Shown: positions 36,324 through 46,027, counted from the stretch's first letter. The stretch is 64,000 nucleotides of DNA from Aurantimonas sp. Leaf443 (GCF_001425575.1 NZ_LMRD01000002.1:26443-90442), one strand, 5' to 3'. A program made the numbers and translations. The notes: generated from the letters alone by a model not told the origin.

Positions 36324-37955
36324 TCACTGCCCGTCGAACAGGGCGCGGATCTGCCGCTCGCTTCTCTGCAGGATGGAGAAGGCCGCGTATTTGGCGGCAT
36401 GGAAGGGCGCCGCGTCCGGGTTCGGCGCGATGGCCGGGCCGCGATGGCACATGGCGCCCGCTGCCGCGGCGAGGTCGGCATGCGTGCCGGAAGCCACGGC
36501 CCCGAGCATCGCCGCGCCCAGGAGCACCGGTTCGGGCGTTCGCGGCAGCGCCACCTTCAGCCCCGTCGCGTCCGCCAGGATGCGCCGCAGGAGGCGCGAG
36601 CGCGCCGCCCCGCCCGAGACGACGATCGTCTCGAAGGCGACCCCCTTTTCGAGATTGGCCTCGATGATCTGCCGCGTGCCGTAGCACAGGCCGCACAGGG
36701 TCGCGACGAAGAGGCGCGTGAGATCGGCCTCGTCCGCGCCGAGCGTCAGCCCCGCGACGACGCCCGTCGCGTGCGGGTCGGCCTCGGGTGCCCGGTTGCC
36801 GAGGAGTTCGGGCACGACATGCAGGCGCGACGAGAGTTCGGCCGCCGCCTCCAGCGAGCCGGCGAGCCGCACGGCCTCGGCCTCCAGCCGGTCGAAGATC
36901 GTCATGCCGTCCGTCGCGGCCGCCCGCGCCGTCGCGCCGTGGGCGGGATGGGAGGCGAGGAGATGGTCGAGCGCCGCCCCGTAGGCGGACTGGCCGCCCT
37001 CGAGGAGCCAGTAGCCGGGCAGGAGCGCGCCGAAATAGGGGCCCCAGACGCCGTCGACGAAGACCGGCTCCCGGGTCAGCGCCATGGAACAGAGCGAGGT
37101 GCCCATGATGAGGGCGAGTTCGCCGGCCGGATCGCCGGGCGTGCCGTCGGGCGCGGCCGCGCCCAGCGTGCCGACGCCGCCCGCATGGGCGTCGATCAGC
37201 GAGGCGCCGACGGCGATGCCCGCCGGCAGGCCGAAATCGGCCGCCGCCTCCCGCGTCAGTCCGCCGGCCAGCGGCGTCGCGATGTCGACGACGCGCGCGC
37301 CGATGCGCTCGAACCCGTTCCGGGCCAGTTCGCCGAGCCCGATCGTCTCGAAATAGTCCGCGTCCCAGCGCCCCTCGTGGGCCATGTAGGTCCATTTGCA
37401 GGTGACGGTGCAGACCGAGCGGTCGGCCGAGCCGGTGGCGCGCAAGGTCAGGAAGTCGGCGAGATCGAGGAAGTGGCGGGCCGCGGCGAAGGTGTCGGGC
37501 CGGTTCTCCTTCAACCAGAGGAGCTTGGGGGTCTCCATTTCCGGCGAGATCGTGCCGCCGACATAGTCGAGGACGCGATGGCCGGTGGCGTTGATGCGGG
37601 CGGTCTGGTCCATCGCCCGGTGGTCCATCCAGACGATGACGTTGCGCTGCGCCTCGCCGCTCGGGCCGACGGGCAGGGGCCTTTCGTCCGCGTCGAGGAC
37701 GACGAGCGAGCAGGTCGCGTCGAAGCCGATGCCGCGCACCGTGGCGGGATCGACGCCCGAGCCCGCCACCGCCTCGCGCACGCAGGCCGAGACCGCCTGC
37801 CAGATGTCGTCGGAGGACTGCTCGACGATGTCGCCCGCCTCGCGCCACATCGCGATCGGGCGCTTGGCGGAGGCGAGGAGCGTGCCCGCGCCGTCGAAGA
37901 GCCCGGCCCGGGCGCTGCCGGTGCCGACGTCGATCCCGATGAAATGCGCGGTCAT
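36324..37955 (-). CDS. FGGY-family pentulose kinase (D-ribulokinase-like)
   Basis: A 543-residue sugar kinase. N-terminal FIGIDVGTGSARAGLFD is the phosphate-1 motif; KPIAMWREAGDIVEQSSDDIW, DATCSLVVLDADERPL and WMDHRA form the sugar site; C-terminal GLTLGADEADLTRLFVATLCG and VVSGGAARSRLLRRILAD close the ATP site. Length and motifs fit the ribulokinase branch of FGGY kinases. It is the last gene of the operon behind a LacI regulator and next to an SDR that would make the pentulose. ATG 37955 starts the conserved fold. Confidence 0.85.
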   Translation of the reverse strand: MTAHFIGIDVGTGSARAGLFDGAGTLLASAKRPIAMWREAGDIVEQSSDDIWQAVSACVREAVAGSGVDPATVRGIGFDATCSLVVLDADERPLPVGPSGEAQRNVIVWMDHRAMDQTARINATGHRVLDYVGGTISPEMETPKLLWLKENRPDTFAAARHFLDLADFLTLRATGSADRSVCTVTCKWTYMAHEGRWDADYFETIGLGELARNGFERIGARVVDIATPLAGGLTREAAADFGLPAGIAVGASLIDAHAGGVGTLGAAAPDGTPGDPAGELALIMGTSLCSMALTREPVFVDGVWGPYFGALLPGYWLLEGGQSAYGAALDHLLASHPAHGATARAAATDGMTIFDRLEAEAVRLAGSLEAAAELSSRLHVVPELLGNRAPEADPHATGVVAGLTLGADEADLTRLFVATLCGLCYGTRQIIEANLEKGVAFETIVVSGGAARSRLLRRILADATGLKVALPRTPEPVLLGAAMLGAVASGTHADLAAAAGAMCHRGPAIAPNPDAAPFHAAKYAAFSILQRSERQIRALFDGQ

Positions 37956-38003
37956 GGCGTTGCGTCCCGTTGGGCCTGGCGTTTCGTGCATGATCGGCCT
38001 GCG

Positions 38004-38732
38004 TCAGAGATCGACGCTGGTCGGCAGGATGACGAGGTCGCGGATCGTGACGCCGCGCGGGCGCGTCAGCATGAAGAGGACGGCGTCGGCGACCTCCTCG
38101 GCCTCCATCAGGCTGCCATTGGCCTTGGCCTCGTCGAGCTTGGCCTGCGGCCAGTCGGCGATGAGGGCGGTGACGACGGGGCCGGGCAGGACGGCGCCGA
38201 CACGGATGCCGTGCTTGATGACCTGGCGGCGCAGCGTGTGGACGAAGGCCTGAACGGCGAACTTCGAGGCGGTGTAGACCGGCTCCCAGACGACGGGGAC
38301 GACGCCGGCGACCGAACTTGTGACGAGGATGTCGCCGCTGCCGCGCTCGGCCATGTGCGGGAGCACGGCGTGGACGGAGCGGAAGACGGCGTTGACGTTG
38401 AGGTTCAGCATCCGGTCCCAGGCGGCGGGATCGCCCTCGATCACCTCGCCGCCGACATAGGCGCCGGCATTGGCGTGGAAGATGTCGAGGCGCCCGGCCG
38501 TCTCGACGATCTGCGGCATCATTCGGGCCACGCTGTCGGGATCGAGCATGTCGACCTTCAGCGGCATGGCGGCCTCGCCGAGCTCGGCGCAGGCCGCCGC
38601 CAGCCCTTCGTCGGAGCGATCGACGACGAAGACGCGCGCGCCGGCCTGCACGAGCGCGCGCGCGCAGGCGAGCCCGATGCCCGACGCCCCGCCGGTGATG
38701 GCCGCGACCTTGCCCGAGAGACTTGCGTTCAT
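38004..38732 (-). CDS. SDR alcohol dehydrogenase, ribitol-2-dehydrogenase-like
   Basis: A 242-residue short-chain dehydrogenase: [14 protein letters not shown] cofactor loop, VVDRSDEG (Asp at the NAD-selecting position), [13 protein letters not shown], catalytic [19 protein letters not shown] with Ser, Tyr and Lys. Paired with a pentulose kinase and sugar importer, it would oxidise a pentitol such as ribitol to a 2-ketose. Ribitol is the best guess; xylitol and arabitol remain possible. Start ATG 38732 follows AGGAGTATC. Confidence 0.82.
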   Translation of the reverse strand: MNASLSGKVAAITGGASGIGLACARALVQAGARVFVVDRSDEGLAAACAELGEAAMPLKVDMLDPDSVARMMPQIVETAGRLDIFHANAGAYVGGEVIEGDPAAWDRMLNLNVNAVFRSVHAVLPHMAERGSGDILVTSSVAGVVPVVWEPVYTASKFAVQAFVHTLRRQVIKHGIRVGAVLPGPVVTALIADWPQAKLDEAKANGSLMEAEEVADAVLFMLTRPRGVTIRDLVILPTSVDL

Positions 38733-38769
38733 GGCGGGGATACTCCTGAGACCTTGGAACGGGGCCGCG

Positions 38770-40017
38770 TCAGGCGCGGCCGTGGGAGACGCGGGACTGG
38801 CGCGCCAGGCTGTCGACGATGACGGCGATGGCGAGGACGCCGCCGGTGATCATGTAGCGAAGCGAGGAGGAGAGGTTGAGAAGCGTCAGGCCGCTGGCGA
38901 TCGACTGGATGACGATGATGCCGAGAAGCGCCGACCAGGCGCTGCCGCGCCCGCCGAAGAGGCTCGTCCCGCCGATGACGGCGGCGGCGATGGCGTTGAG
39001 GTTCACGTCGCCGGTGCCGGCCTGCTGGCTGGCGGAGGCGAGGCGCGCCGAGGAGAGGACGCCGCCGAGCGCGGCGAACATCGAGCACAGGACGAAGGCG
39101 CTGGAATAGACGCCGGCGACGTTGATGCCGGCGCGCCGCGCGGCCTCCGCGTTGCCCCCGACGGCGGTCATGGAGCGGCCCCAGCGGGTGCGGGTGAAGG
39201 CGTAGTTCATGACGACGACGAGCGCCACGAACAGGCCGAACATCCAGGGCACGCCGCGCCCGGAATTGAGATAGAGCACCACGGCGACGAGCCCGGCGGT
39301 GAGGATGCCGGCCTTCAGGACGAGGCCGGTCAGCGAGCCCGCCGAGAGATTGGCCGCCTCGCGGCGCGCCCGCGTGCGCTGGCCCATGACGAGAAGGACG
39401 AGGCCCGGCACGACGGCGAGCGTCAGCGACACCCAGTCGGGCATGATCATCAGCTGGCCGAAGTTCACGGGGAAGGAGCCGTAGGGCAGGTTGATGGAGC
39501 CGGTATTGCCGAGCAGGTAGAGCTGCAGGCCGAGAAGCGCGAGGAGGCCGGCGAGCGTGGAGACGAAGCTCGGCATGCCGAGCCGCGTGCGCAGCGCCGC
39601 GTAGAGGAAGCCGACGACGGCGCCCAGCGCCAGCGCGCCGGCGATCGCCAGGATCAGCGGCACGCCCTGGTTCACCCACATGACCCCGACCAGCGCCGAG
39701 CCGACGCCGCTCATCGAGCCGACCGAGAGATCGATCTCGCCGAGCATGAGCACGCAGACGATGCCGAGCGCGATGACGCCGATGGTCGAGCAGTCGAAGA
39801 GCAGGTTGACGAGGTTGTTGGCCGAGAGGAACACCGGGTTGAGGACGGTGAACACGGTCCAGATGATGACGAGGCCGACGACGACGGGCAGCGAGCCGAC
39901 GTCGCCCGAGCGCACCCGGTCGAGGAAGGCCTTCACGGTTCCGCCGAGCCCGGTGGCGTGGGCGACGCGGCTGTCGCTGCGGTCGAGGCGCGCCGGCGCC
40001 TTGGTGGTCTCGCTCAC
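38770..40017 (-). CDS. Sugar ABC permease (XylH/FrcC type)
   Basis: A 415-residue permease with about ten membrane segments. Signature stretches: [31 protein letters not shown]-like [38 protein letters not shown] (coupling loop) and [15 protein letters not shown]. The start is GTG 40017, sharing GTGA with the upstream ATPase stop. A 415-residue length fits the XylH group better than RbsC (about 320). Confidence 0.88.
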   Translation of the reverse strand: MSETTKAPARLDRSDSRVAHATGLGGTVKAFLDRVRSGDVGSLPVVVGLVIIWTVFTVLNPVFLSANNLVNLLFDCSTIGVIALGIVCVLMLGEIDLSVGSMSGVGSALVGVMWVNQGVPLILAIAGALALGAVVGFLYAALRTRLGMPSFVSTLAGLLALLGLQLYLLGNTGSINLPYGSFPVNFGQLMIMPDWVSLTLAVVPGLVLLVMGQRTRARREAANLSAGSLTGLVLKAGILTAGLVAVVLYLNSGRGVPWMFGLFVALVVVMNYAFTRTRWGRSMTAVGGNAEAARRAGINVAGVYSSAFVLCSMFAALGGVLSSARLASASQQAGTGDVNLNAIAAAVIGGTSLFGGRGSAWSALLGIIVIQSIASGLTLLNLSSSLRYMITGGVLAIAVIVDSLARQSRVSHGRA

Positions 40018-40835
40018 GTCCGTGCCTCCTCGGTCTGCGGCATCGCGGCCTGGCGCCGTTCGGCGCGCCGCGAGACGGCGTTGTCGGTGGCGCCGGTGAT
40101 GGCGCCGACGAGATCTTGGTTGGAGGCGTCCGGCGTGAAGACGCCGTTGTTGCGCCCGAGCCTCAGGACCACGATGCGGTCGGCGACGGCGCGCACGTCC
40201 TCCATGTTGTGGCTGATCATCAGGACGGCGAGGCCCTTGGCGCGCACGCGCTCGATGAGGTTGAGCACCTCCGCGGTCTGCGCCACGCCGAGCGCGGCGG
40301 TCGGCTCGTCCAGCATGATGACCTTGGGATTGAGAAGGAGCGAGCGCGCGATGGCGACCGTCTGGCGCTGGCCGCCCGACAGCGAGGCCACGACGTCGCG
40401 CACGTCCGGAATGCGCGCGGCCAGCTCGTTGAGGAGCGTCCAGGCCCGCACCTCCATCGCCGTCTCGTCGAGATGATAGGGGCTCAGTTCCTGGCCGAGG
40501 AAGATGTTGGCGACGACGTCGAGATTCTCGCACAGCGCCAGATCCTGGAAGACGGTGGCGATGCCGAGCTCCAGCGCCGCGCTCGGGCCGTCGAGCGTCA
40601 CGGGCCTGCCCTGGAAGGTCATGGTGCCCGAACTCGGCTGATGGACGCCGGCCAGCACCTTCACGAGCGTCGACTTGCCGGCGCCGTTGTCGCCGACGAG
40701 GGCGACGACCTCGCCGGCATGGAGCTCGAGGTCGATGTCGGTGAGGGCGGCGACGGCGCCGAAATTCTTCGAGATGTTGCGAAGGCCGAGAACGAGCTCG
40801 CCTCGGGCGGGTCTTTCGACCGGAAGATTGGACAT
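40014..40835 (-). CDS. Sugar ABC ATPase with a single nucleotide-binding domain
   Basis: A 273-residue ATPase: Walker A GDNGAGKSTLVKVLAG, Q-loop FQDLALCENLDV, signature SLSGGQRQTVAIARSL, Walker B VIMLDEPTAALG, H-loop ISHNMEDV. Most pentose and hexose importers of this class (RbsA, XylG) have two fused NBDs of about 500 residues; this one has one, as in FrcA, so a homodimer is expected. ATG 40835 starts it; the frame upstream is the intergenic hairpin region. Confidence 0.88.
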   Translation of the reverse strand: MSNLPVERPARGELVLGLRNISKNFGAVAALTDIDLELHAGEVVALVGDNGAGKSTLVKVLAGVHQPSSGTMTFQGRPVTLDGPSAALELGIATVFQDLALCENLDVVANIFLGQELSPYHLDETAMEVRAWTLLNELAARIPDVRDVVASLSGGQRQTVAIARSLLLNPKVIMLDEPTAALGVAQTAEVLNLIERVRAKGLAVLMISHNMEDVRAVADRIVVLRLGRNNGVFTPDASNQDLVGAITGATDNAVSRRAERRQAAMPQTEEART

Positions 40836-40960
40836 GGCGGCCTGGCCTTTCGCAGCGAGGAAGCGTTGGTCGCGGGCAATGGTCGGGTGGCGGGCGGGGT
40901 GCGGCACGCGCCGCCGGTCGAGGCGGGCGGCCCGTCCCCGGGCCCGGATCGCGGCGGTCG

Positions 40961-40985
40961 GTCCGGCGGCGGTGCGCCGCCGGAC
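40961..40985. other. Intercistronic hairpin between binding protein and ATPase
   Basis: GTCCGGCGGC pairs with GCCGCCGGAC, 10 bp, GGTGC loop, in the 161-base gap right after the binding-protein stop. No T run. Such hairpins commonly stabilise the binding-protein message so that it is made in excess over the membrane parts. Confidence 0.5.
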
Positions 40986-40996
40986 GCGCTGCGCCC

Positions 40997-42061
40997 TTAC
41001 TGGATGCCGAGCGCCTTGCAGCCTTCGGCATAGCGGCCGGTGCACAGTTCGGCGGCCGTGTTGATCTTGGTGTCGATGATCTCGGCCTTGAGATTCTCGG
41101 CCGTGATGACCTTCGGGATGAAGAGTTCCGAGGGCGTGTCGTAGAGCGTGGTCTTGGGCTCGGGCGTCTTGCCCTCCAGAAGCTGCACGGCGACCCTGGC
41201 GGCGGCGGCGGCGACGATCTCGCTCGGCTTGGAGATCGTGTTGTACTGGTCGCCCGCGATGATCAGCTGAAGGCCGGCGATCGTCGCGTCGTTGCCGGTG
41301 ACGGGGGGCACGGGATCGACGCCGGCCGCCTTGAAGGCCGCGATCGCGCCGCCGGCCGTGCCGTCATTGGCCGCGACCACGCCCTTGATGTCGGCGCCGA
41401 AGCGCGTGATCTGGCCGCTCGTCCATTCCTGCGCCTTGGGCGGGGCCCATTCCGGCGTGTCGTATTCCGACAGCGTCTTGTAGCCGCTGTCCTTCAGGCC
41501 GGCATGGATGCCGTCGCGGATGAGGCCGGCGGCCGCGTCCGTCGGCGAGCCGTTGATCTCCAGGACGCCGCCTTCCGTGGTCGGCACGCCCTTTGCCTTC
41601 AGATGGGCGACGAGCGAGTCGGTGATGGCCTTGCCGATGCCGGTATTGTCGAAGGAGACGTAATAGGCGGCCGGCACGCTCGGAATCGGGCGGTCATAGG
41701 CGATGACCTTGACCTCCTGGCTCTCGGCGAGCTTGACCAGCGAGGCGGCGGCGGTGGAATCGACGGGGTCGAGCACGATGACCTTGGCCCCCTGCGAGAT
41801 CACCGAATTGAACTGCTGCTGCTGCTGCGAGGCGTCGGCATCGGCGTTCTGATAGATCACCGTGCATTTGGGGCAGAGCTTCTCCATTTCGGCCTTGAAG
41901 CCGGGAAAGTCGTGCTGCTCGTAGCGGGTCGACGCCTGGTCGGGCATCAGGAAGGCGACGGTGCCCTCGAGATCGCTCGACTGGGCGAAGGCCGCGCCGC
42001 CGGCGAAGAGGCCGAGCGCCAGGGCGGCGAGGCCGGTCGTCATCTGTGTCCTGCGGATCAT
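40997..42061 (-). CDS. Sugar ABC substrate-binding protein (XylF-like)
   Basis: A 354-residue periplasmic protein of the LacI/ribose-binding fold. Signal peptide MTTGLAALALGLFAGGAAFA with cleavage before QSSD. Mature landmarks: VAFLMPDQASTRYEQHDFPG, IVLDPVDSTAAASLV, VIAYDRPIPSVPAAYYVSFD, VVAANDGTAGGAIAAF and VTGNDATIAGLQLIIAGDQ. These match D-xylose-type binding proteins. Start ATG 42061; a second ATG five codons later is also usable. First transporter gene behind the LacI regulator. Confidence 0.88.
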   Translation of the reverse strand: MIRRTQMTTGLAALALGLFAGGAAFAQSSDLEGTVAFLMPDQASTRYEQHDFPGFKAEMEKLCPKCTVIYQNADADASQQQQQFNSVISQGAKVIVLDPVDSTAAASLVKLAESQEVKVIAYDRPIPSVPAAYYVSFDNTGIGKAITDSLVAHLKAKGVPTTEGGVLEINGSPTDAAAGLIRDGIHAGLKDSGYKTLSEYDTPEWAPPKAQEWTSGQITRFGADIKGVVAANDGTAGGAIAAFKAAGVDPVPPVTGNDATIAGLQLIIAGDQYNTISKPSEIVAAAAARVAVQLLEGKTPEPKTTLYDTPSELFIPKVITAENLKAEIIDTKINTAAELCTGRYAEGCKALGIQ

Positions 42062-42183
42062 GTGGAAGTCCTCCCGTTGGGTTCTCGTGTCGTCTGCGCG
42101 TCTGCGACCGGTGGGGATCGGCGACGCATCGCCCGGCGCGGCCCGGTCCTCCCCGGCGCGACGAGCCATCCTGCCGGCGCGCC

Positions 42184-43284
42184 TCAATGCACGCGCGGAC
42201 CCGTCTCCTGCGCCGCCTCGTCCGGCGCCTCGCCCGCCATGCCGGCCGCCTCGGGCCGGGCCGGCGGGCGGGGCGGCCTGTGGCTCACCGAGGAGCGCAC
42301 GACGAGCCCCGCGTCGAGGACGGTGGAGAGCGGCGGAGCGGGGGCGTTCGCCTCCATCCGGAAGCGCAGCCGGGCCCAGGCGGCCTGGGCGATCTCCTCC
42401 AGCGGCTGGCGGATGGCGGTGAGGCCGGTGTTGCGCGCGCTCATCCAGGCGTAGTCGTCGAAGGCGACGATGGAGGCGCGGTCGGGCACGGCGATGCGGA
42501 ACTGCGCGAAGGCGGACAGGACGCTGAGCGTCGTGACGTTGGTCGTCGCCATCACCGCGTCCGGCACGGGATGGCGCTCCAGCCAGCGCGCGAAGACCGA
42601 TGCGCCCTTCTCCACGTCCGTGCCGAGTTCCAGAACGGTCGCCCGGCAGCCGGTCTCGCGCCGGATGTGCTCGGCCGCCGCCTCCACGCGCTCTGCGATC
42701 GGCAGGATGTCGAGCCGCGAGGCGGCGAGCACGATGTCGCGGTGGCCGTGCTCGACGAGGTGGCGGGCGGCGACCTCGCCGGCGTCGCGATTGTCGATCG
42801 TCACCGTGTCGGCGACCGCCGACGGCACGGCGACGCGGTCGACGAGCACGACGGGCATGCGCGCGGCCTCCGCGACGAGCGCGTCGGGCACCTCGTTCGA
42901 GCAGGGAACGGCGATGACGCCGGCGAGGCGCCAGGCGAGAAGAGCGTCGAGCCGCGAGGCCTCGATCGCCGGGTTGTCGCGCGAGCTCGCCACGATCACG
43001 TCGTAGCCCTCGGCCTGCGCGAGCGCCTCGAACCGGGTGACGAGCGTGGCGAAGAAGGCGTCGGTGAGGTCCGGCACCAGAACCGCGACGACGTTGGTGC
43101 GGCCGGAGCGCAGTTGCGAGGCGGCGCGGTCGGGTTGGTAGCCGAGCGTGGCGGCGGCCTCGCGCACGCGCTTCTGAAGCGCCTCGTTGACAGGCTTGCG
43201 GCCGCTGAAGACGTTGGAGACGGTGGCCGCGGAAACGCCGGCCAGCGCGCAGACGTCCTTGATCGAGATGCGGCTCTTGGCCAT
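42184..43284 (-). CDS. LacI-family transcriptional regulator
   Basis: A 366-residue repressor. HTH and hinge: ISIKDVCALAGVSAATVSNV, then LGYQPDRAASQLRSGRT. The sugar-binding core follows (VAVLVPDLTDAFFATLV to IVAFDDYAWMSARNTGLTAI); the last 30 residues are a Pro/Ala-rich tail not common in the family. It heads a six-gene minus-strand operon and is preceded by a strong double operator, so it probably represses its own operon until a pentitol or pentulose binds. Confidence 0.92.
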   Translation of the reverse strand: MAKSRISIKDVCALAGVSAATVSNVFSGRKPVNEALQKRVREAAATLGYQPDRAASQLRSGRTNVVAVLVPDLTDAFFATLVTRFEALAQAEGYDVIVASSRDNPAIEASRLDALLAWRLAGVIAVPCSNEVPDALVAEAARMPVVLVDRVAVPSAVADTVTIDNRDAGEVAARHLVEHGHRDIVLAASRLDILPIAERVEAAAEHIRRETGCRATVLELGTDVEKGASVFARWLERHPVPDAVMATTNVTTLSVLSAFAQFRIAVPDRASIVAFDDYAWMSARNTGLTAIRQPLEEIAQAAWARLRFRMEANAPAPPLSTVLDAGLVVRSSVSHRPPRPPARPEAAGMAGEAPDEAAQETGPRVH

Positions 43285-43305
43285 CGCGCGACGCCTCCCA
43301 ACGTC

Positions 43306-43334
43306 GTAAAACGATTTACTGAAAATCGTTTTAC
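43306..43334. promoter_or_regulatory. Operator pair for the LacI regulator
   Basis: GTAAAACGATTT (43306-43317) and AAATCGTTTTAC (43323-43334) form a perfect 12-bp inverted repeat with a 5-base centre. Each arm is itself near-palindromic around a CG step, the usual LacI-family core, so this may be two operators. It lies 22 bases before the regulator's start, over the expected promoter. Confidence 0.75.
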
Positions 43335-43639
43335 TCGGCGCGCGGGTCGCTGGCAAGCGGGATCGGCAAGGGTGGAGGGGTTTTTTTGATGCTGACGACT
43401 GTCGCAGCGTCCGTGAGAAGACCCAGCGGCCATCGGGGGAGATCGGAGGGCGTTCCCCGATAGGCCGCGAGACAACGTCCGGCGACCGTGCGTTCAGGCG
43501 TCGGTCGCGGCGTGCCGGACGGCCGTCAGACCAGCCCCCCCTAGGAACCGGCCCTTCGGGCCCGTTCATACGTGGCCGAACGGCTCTCGGGCGCCGCGCG
43601 GCGAATGGCAGGAGACGTCATTTCGAGCGCGCGGCGGTA
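43335..43639. other. Intergenic region between lacI and the SRPBCC gene
   Basis: With the lacI operator region this makes about 355 bases without a supported gene. It contains a T7 run at 43381-43387 after GGAGGGG and a small hairpin at 43550-43562 (GGCCC-TTC-GGGCC). The SRPBCC stop lies just beyond. Either could end a minus-strand transcript, but neither is a strong terminator. Confidence 0.4.
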
Positions 43640-44107
43640 TCAGGAGCGTTCGCGCGCCGCAGATTCCGCGAGGTCCGCGAGCTGCGCGGCGACGGCCGAC
43701 CAGCCGGGCTCGAACCCCATCGCGGCGTGCCGGTCGCGGTCCTCCCCGGTCCAGTGCCGGGCCGATCCCGTGTAGCGCGTCCGCCCGCCCTCGTCGGCGA
43801 ATTCCATCGTGCCGACCATGAAGGGCGTCTGCGGGACCCAGCCCACCCGGAACGCGTCCGTGAAGACGAAGCGGCGCTCGGGCGTGACCTCCAGGAAGAC
43901 GCCCTCCTGCGGCATCGCCTCGCCCGCCGGCCCGTGCATGACCACGGCGCTGCGCCCTCCGGCCCGCCAGTCCTGCTCGACGATCTCGACGCGCCAGGGC
44001 TTCGGGCACCACCATTCGGCCAGGCGCTGCGTCGCGACGCGCCAGACGACGGGCACCGGCGCCTCGATCAGGCGCGTGACGCTGAGCACGAGTGGATCGT
44101 CCGACAC
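43640..44107 (-). CDS. SRPBCC/AHSA1-domain protein
   Basis: A 155-residue START-fold protein: SVTRLIEAPVPVVWRVAT, AEWWCPKPWRVEIVEQDWRAGG, GVFLEVTPERRFVFTDAF, and C-terminal HWTGEDRDRHAAMGFEPGWS. These are typical of the activator-of-Hsp90-like (AHSA1) bacterial group that binds hydrophobic ligands; often near ArsR regulators, but none is here. Start is GTG 44107 with GGGAG eight bases upstream. Function unknown. Confidence 0.8.
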   Translation of the reverse strand: MSDDPLVLSVTRLIEAPVPVVWRVATQRLAEWWCPKPWRVEIVEQDWRAGGRSAVVMHGPAGEAMPQEGVFLEVTPERRFVFTDAFRVGWVPQTPFMVGTMEFADEGGRTRYTGSARHWTGEDRDRHAAMGFEPGWSAVAAQLADLAESAARERS

Positions 44108-44210
44108 CGAAGTCGCTCCCGTTCGCCGCGGTCGCCGAGCGCAACAGAGAAATGCGCCGGGAAGAGGGCGCGACAGGCCGCCTGCGGCTGGGAAGGCCTC
44201 TTCCCCGCCC

Positions 44211-45455
44211 TCAACGGCGGCGGAACAGGCCGCTCATCAGCGAGGACGACTTCTTCAGGCTGGCGACCACGACGAGGCGCTTGATCTCGCCGCGCTTGAA
44301 GGCCGCGAGGAAGCGCTTGTAGTCCTTGAAGGAGACGCAGCCATTGGAGTCGCCGCGGGGGCCGAGAAGGTAGGTGTGGGCGAGCAGTCCGACCCGGTTG
44401 TGGATCCGGCTCGCGCCGCCGACCGGATGAAGGCGGATCGCCTCGACGCCATGGAAGAGGCTCTCGCGCATGGCGAGATTGTAGGTGTGCGGCGGCGTCG
44501 GGCCGCGATTGCGGTGACGCACGTAGCGCACGTCGTCGCGCATCGGACCGAGGCCCGAATGGGCTTCCAGCCGCTCGCCGTTCGGCAGGTAAACGGTGGA
44601 GGCGGCGATGTCGTAGATCGCGGTGCCGGCGCCGAATTTCGGGGCGGGCGCGGGAGCGGGCGCCGGCCCCGGGGCGGGCGTCAGCGGAAAGCGGTCCATC
44701 AGCGAGCGTCCCCCGCCGCCGCCGAGCGCTCCGGCATCGGGACGGGCATAGGCGAGGAGGGCGGCCGGCGCGCGGTTGCGGCGCACGATCGCCGGCGCGG
44801 CGGGCGCGCGGCGGGCGGGGCGAAGGGCCGGTGTCGGCACGGCGACCGCAAGTTCGCGCTCGACCTCGCGCTCCAGTGCCGCCCGCGCGATCCCGCGCGG
44901 CGCGGACGCTACGGCGGCAGGCGCGCCTTCGACGACGGCCGCGGCGTCTGCGCTGCTCGGAAGAGCTGCGAGCATCGTCGTTTCACCGGCGGGCGCGATC
45001 GGCGCGCGGGCGACGAGCGTTCCGGCCGCCTGCGGGGCGGGGACGGACCCGGCCGGCGCGAAACCCGCCCGCGTGCCGAGCCATGCCGAGGCCAGGAGAC
45101 GGCTCGCCTCGCGCGGGGCCGGCGCGGACGGACCCGCGGGGCGGCGGCCGCGTTCGGCGAGGGACGCCGCGCCTGGCCGTGCGGCTGCGGGCGCCGCGCG
45201 GGGCGTCGGGGCGGGCGGCGTGACGACGCGCATCGCCGTCGCCTGCGCCGCCTCTGCGGGTCCGCGCGCCGGGATCGGGGCCTGCGCCAGACGGGCGTCG
45301 TGGACCGGCGTCATCGTGGCGAGGCAGGCGAGGGTTCCAAGACCGGCGAGGATCGCGGCCGCCCGGGGCCAATGCGGCCAACGCGTCCCGCGGGCGGGCC
45401 GGGCGGGCGTCGATGGTCCCGCGCGACGCGGCTTCGTGGTCTGGCGCTCAGTCAT
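44211..45455 (-). CDS. DUF2778 (Tlde1-like L,D-transpeptidase) membrane protein
   Basis: A 414-residue protein with one N-terminal membrane anchor (AAAILAGLGTLACLATM near 30-47), a long Ala/Pro/Arg-rich linker to about 265, then a DUF2778 domain: GTAIYDIAASTVYLPNGERL, HSGLGPMRDDVRYVRHRNRG, GVEAIRLHPVGG, HNRVGLLAHTYLLG and RGDSNGCVSFKDYKRFL with a conserved His and Cys. The Tlde1 effectors of some type VI systems carry this domain and cut or exchange peptidoglycan D-amino acids, but DUF2778 proteins are also common as chromosomal housekeeping copies in Hyphomicrobiales. No T6SS or immunity gene is nearby. Confidence 0.8.
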   Translation of the reverse strand: MTERQTTKPRRAGPSTPARPARGTRWPHWPRAAAILAGLGTLACLATMTPVHDARLAQAPIPARGPAEAAQATAMRVVTPPAPTPRAAPAAARPGAASLAERGRRPAGPSAPAPREASRLLASAWLGTRAGFAPAGSVPAPQAAGTLVARAPIAPAGETTMLAALPSSADAAAVVEGAPAAVASAPRGIARAALEREVERELAVAVPTPALRPARRAPAAPAIVRRNRAPAALLAYARPDAGALGGGGGRSLMDRFPLTPAPGPAPAPAPAPKFGAGTAIYDIAASTVYLPNGERLEAHSGLGPMRDDVRYVRHRNRGPTPPHTYNLAMRESLFHGVEAIRLHPVGGASRIHNRVGLLAHTYLLGPRGDSNGCVSFKDYKRFLAAFKRGEIKRLVVVASLKKSSSLMSGLFRRR

Positions 45456-45697
45456 GATCGTCGAGCCGCTCCGCCGCGTTCATCGGTCAGGCCGGGCGCT
45501 CCCGCGAAAGGATGCGGGTGCGATGGCCGGCTGCGGTCATGATGCGGGCTTATGGTTACCAAAAGCTGAGGATGGAGGCCGTGCCGGGCCGGGACGAAGC
45601 CGCCTGCGCCGGCCGAGCCTGCCATCGCGGCGCGACGCGTTTGCGTGGCGCCCCGGCATGGGCCTTGCGGGACGGGCGTCGCCTCAGGCCGCCCTCG

Positions 45698-46027
45698 TCA
45701 CAGCCGCGCCCTCGTGCTGCGCGGGGTGGCGAGGAAGAGATTGGTCTCGGAGGCCGCGATGCCCGGCACGGAGCGCAGCCGCCGCAGCACCGCGTCGAGA
45801 TCGGTCAGGCTCTGCGCGGAGATCTCGAGGATCAGGTCCCGCTTGCCGTTGGCCGTGGGCACGGCGCCGATCTGCGGAAAGCCGACGAGCGCGTCCACCC
45901 CGCGGTCGAGCCTGCGCCCCTCCACCTCCACCATGGTGAGGCCCCGCACGGGCGCGCAGACGGCGTCCGCGCGAAGGACGACCGTGTGGCCGACGATGTC
46001 GCCGCGCTTCTCCATTCGCTCGATGCG
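45698..46027 (-). pseudogene. Lrp/AsnC-type regulator missing its DNA-binding domain
   Basis: The last 109 codons of an Lrp/AsnC protein. RIERMEKRGDIVGHTVVL is the end of the HTH region and the linker; TMVEVEGRRLDRGVDALVG, FPQIGAVPTANGKRDLILEI and LRSVPGIAASETNLFLATPR form the RAM effector domain. The first 45-50 residues, including the recognition helix, are absent: upstream of about 46035 the sequence switches to coding DNA of another gene on the opposite strand. The ATG in ERMEK could start a RAM-only protein, but the retained half-helix argues for truncation. Confidence 0.75.

Noticed and set aside
44211-45455. Type VI secretion effector
   Set aside because: DUF2778 alone is not sufficient; no immunity gene or secretion genes in the neighbourhood and the protein has its own membrane anchor.
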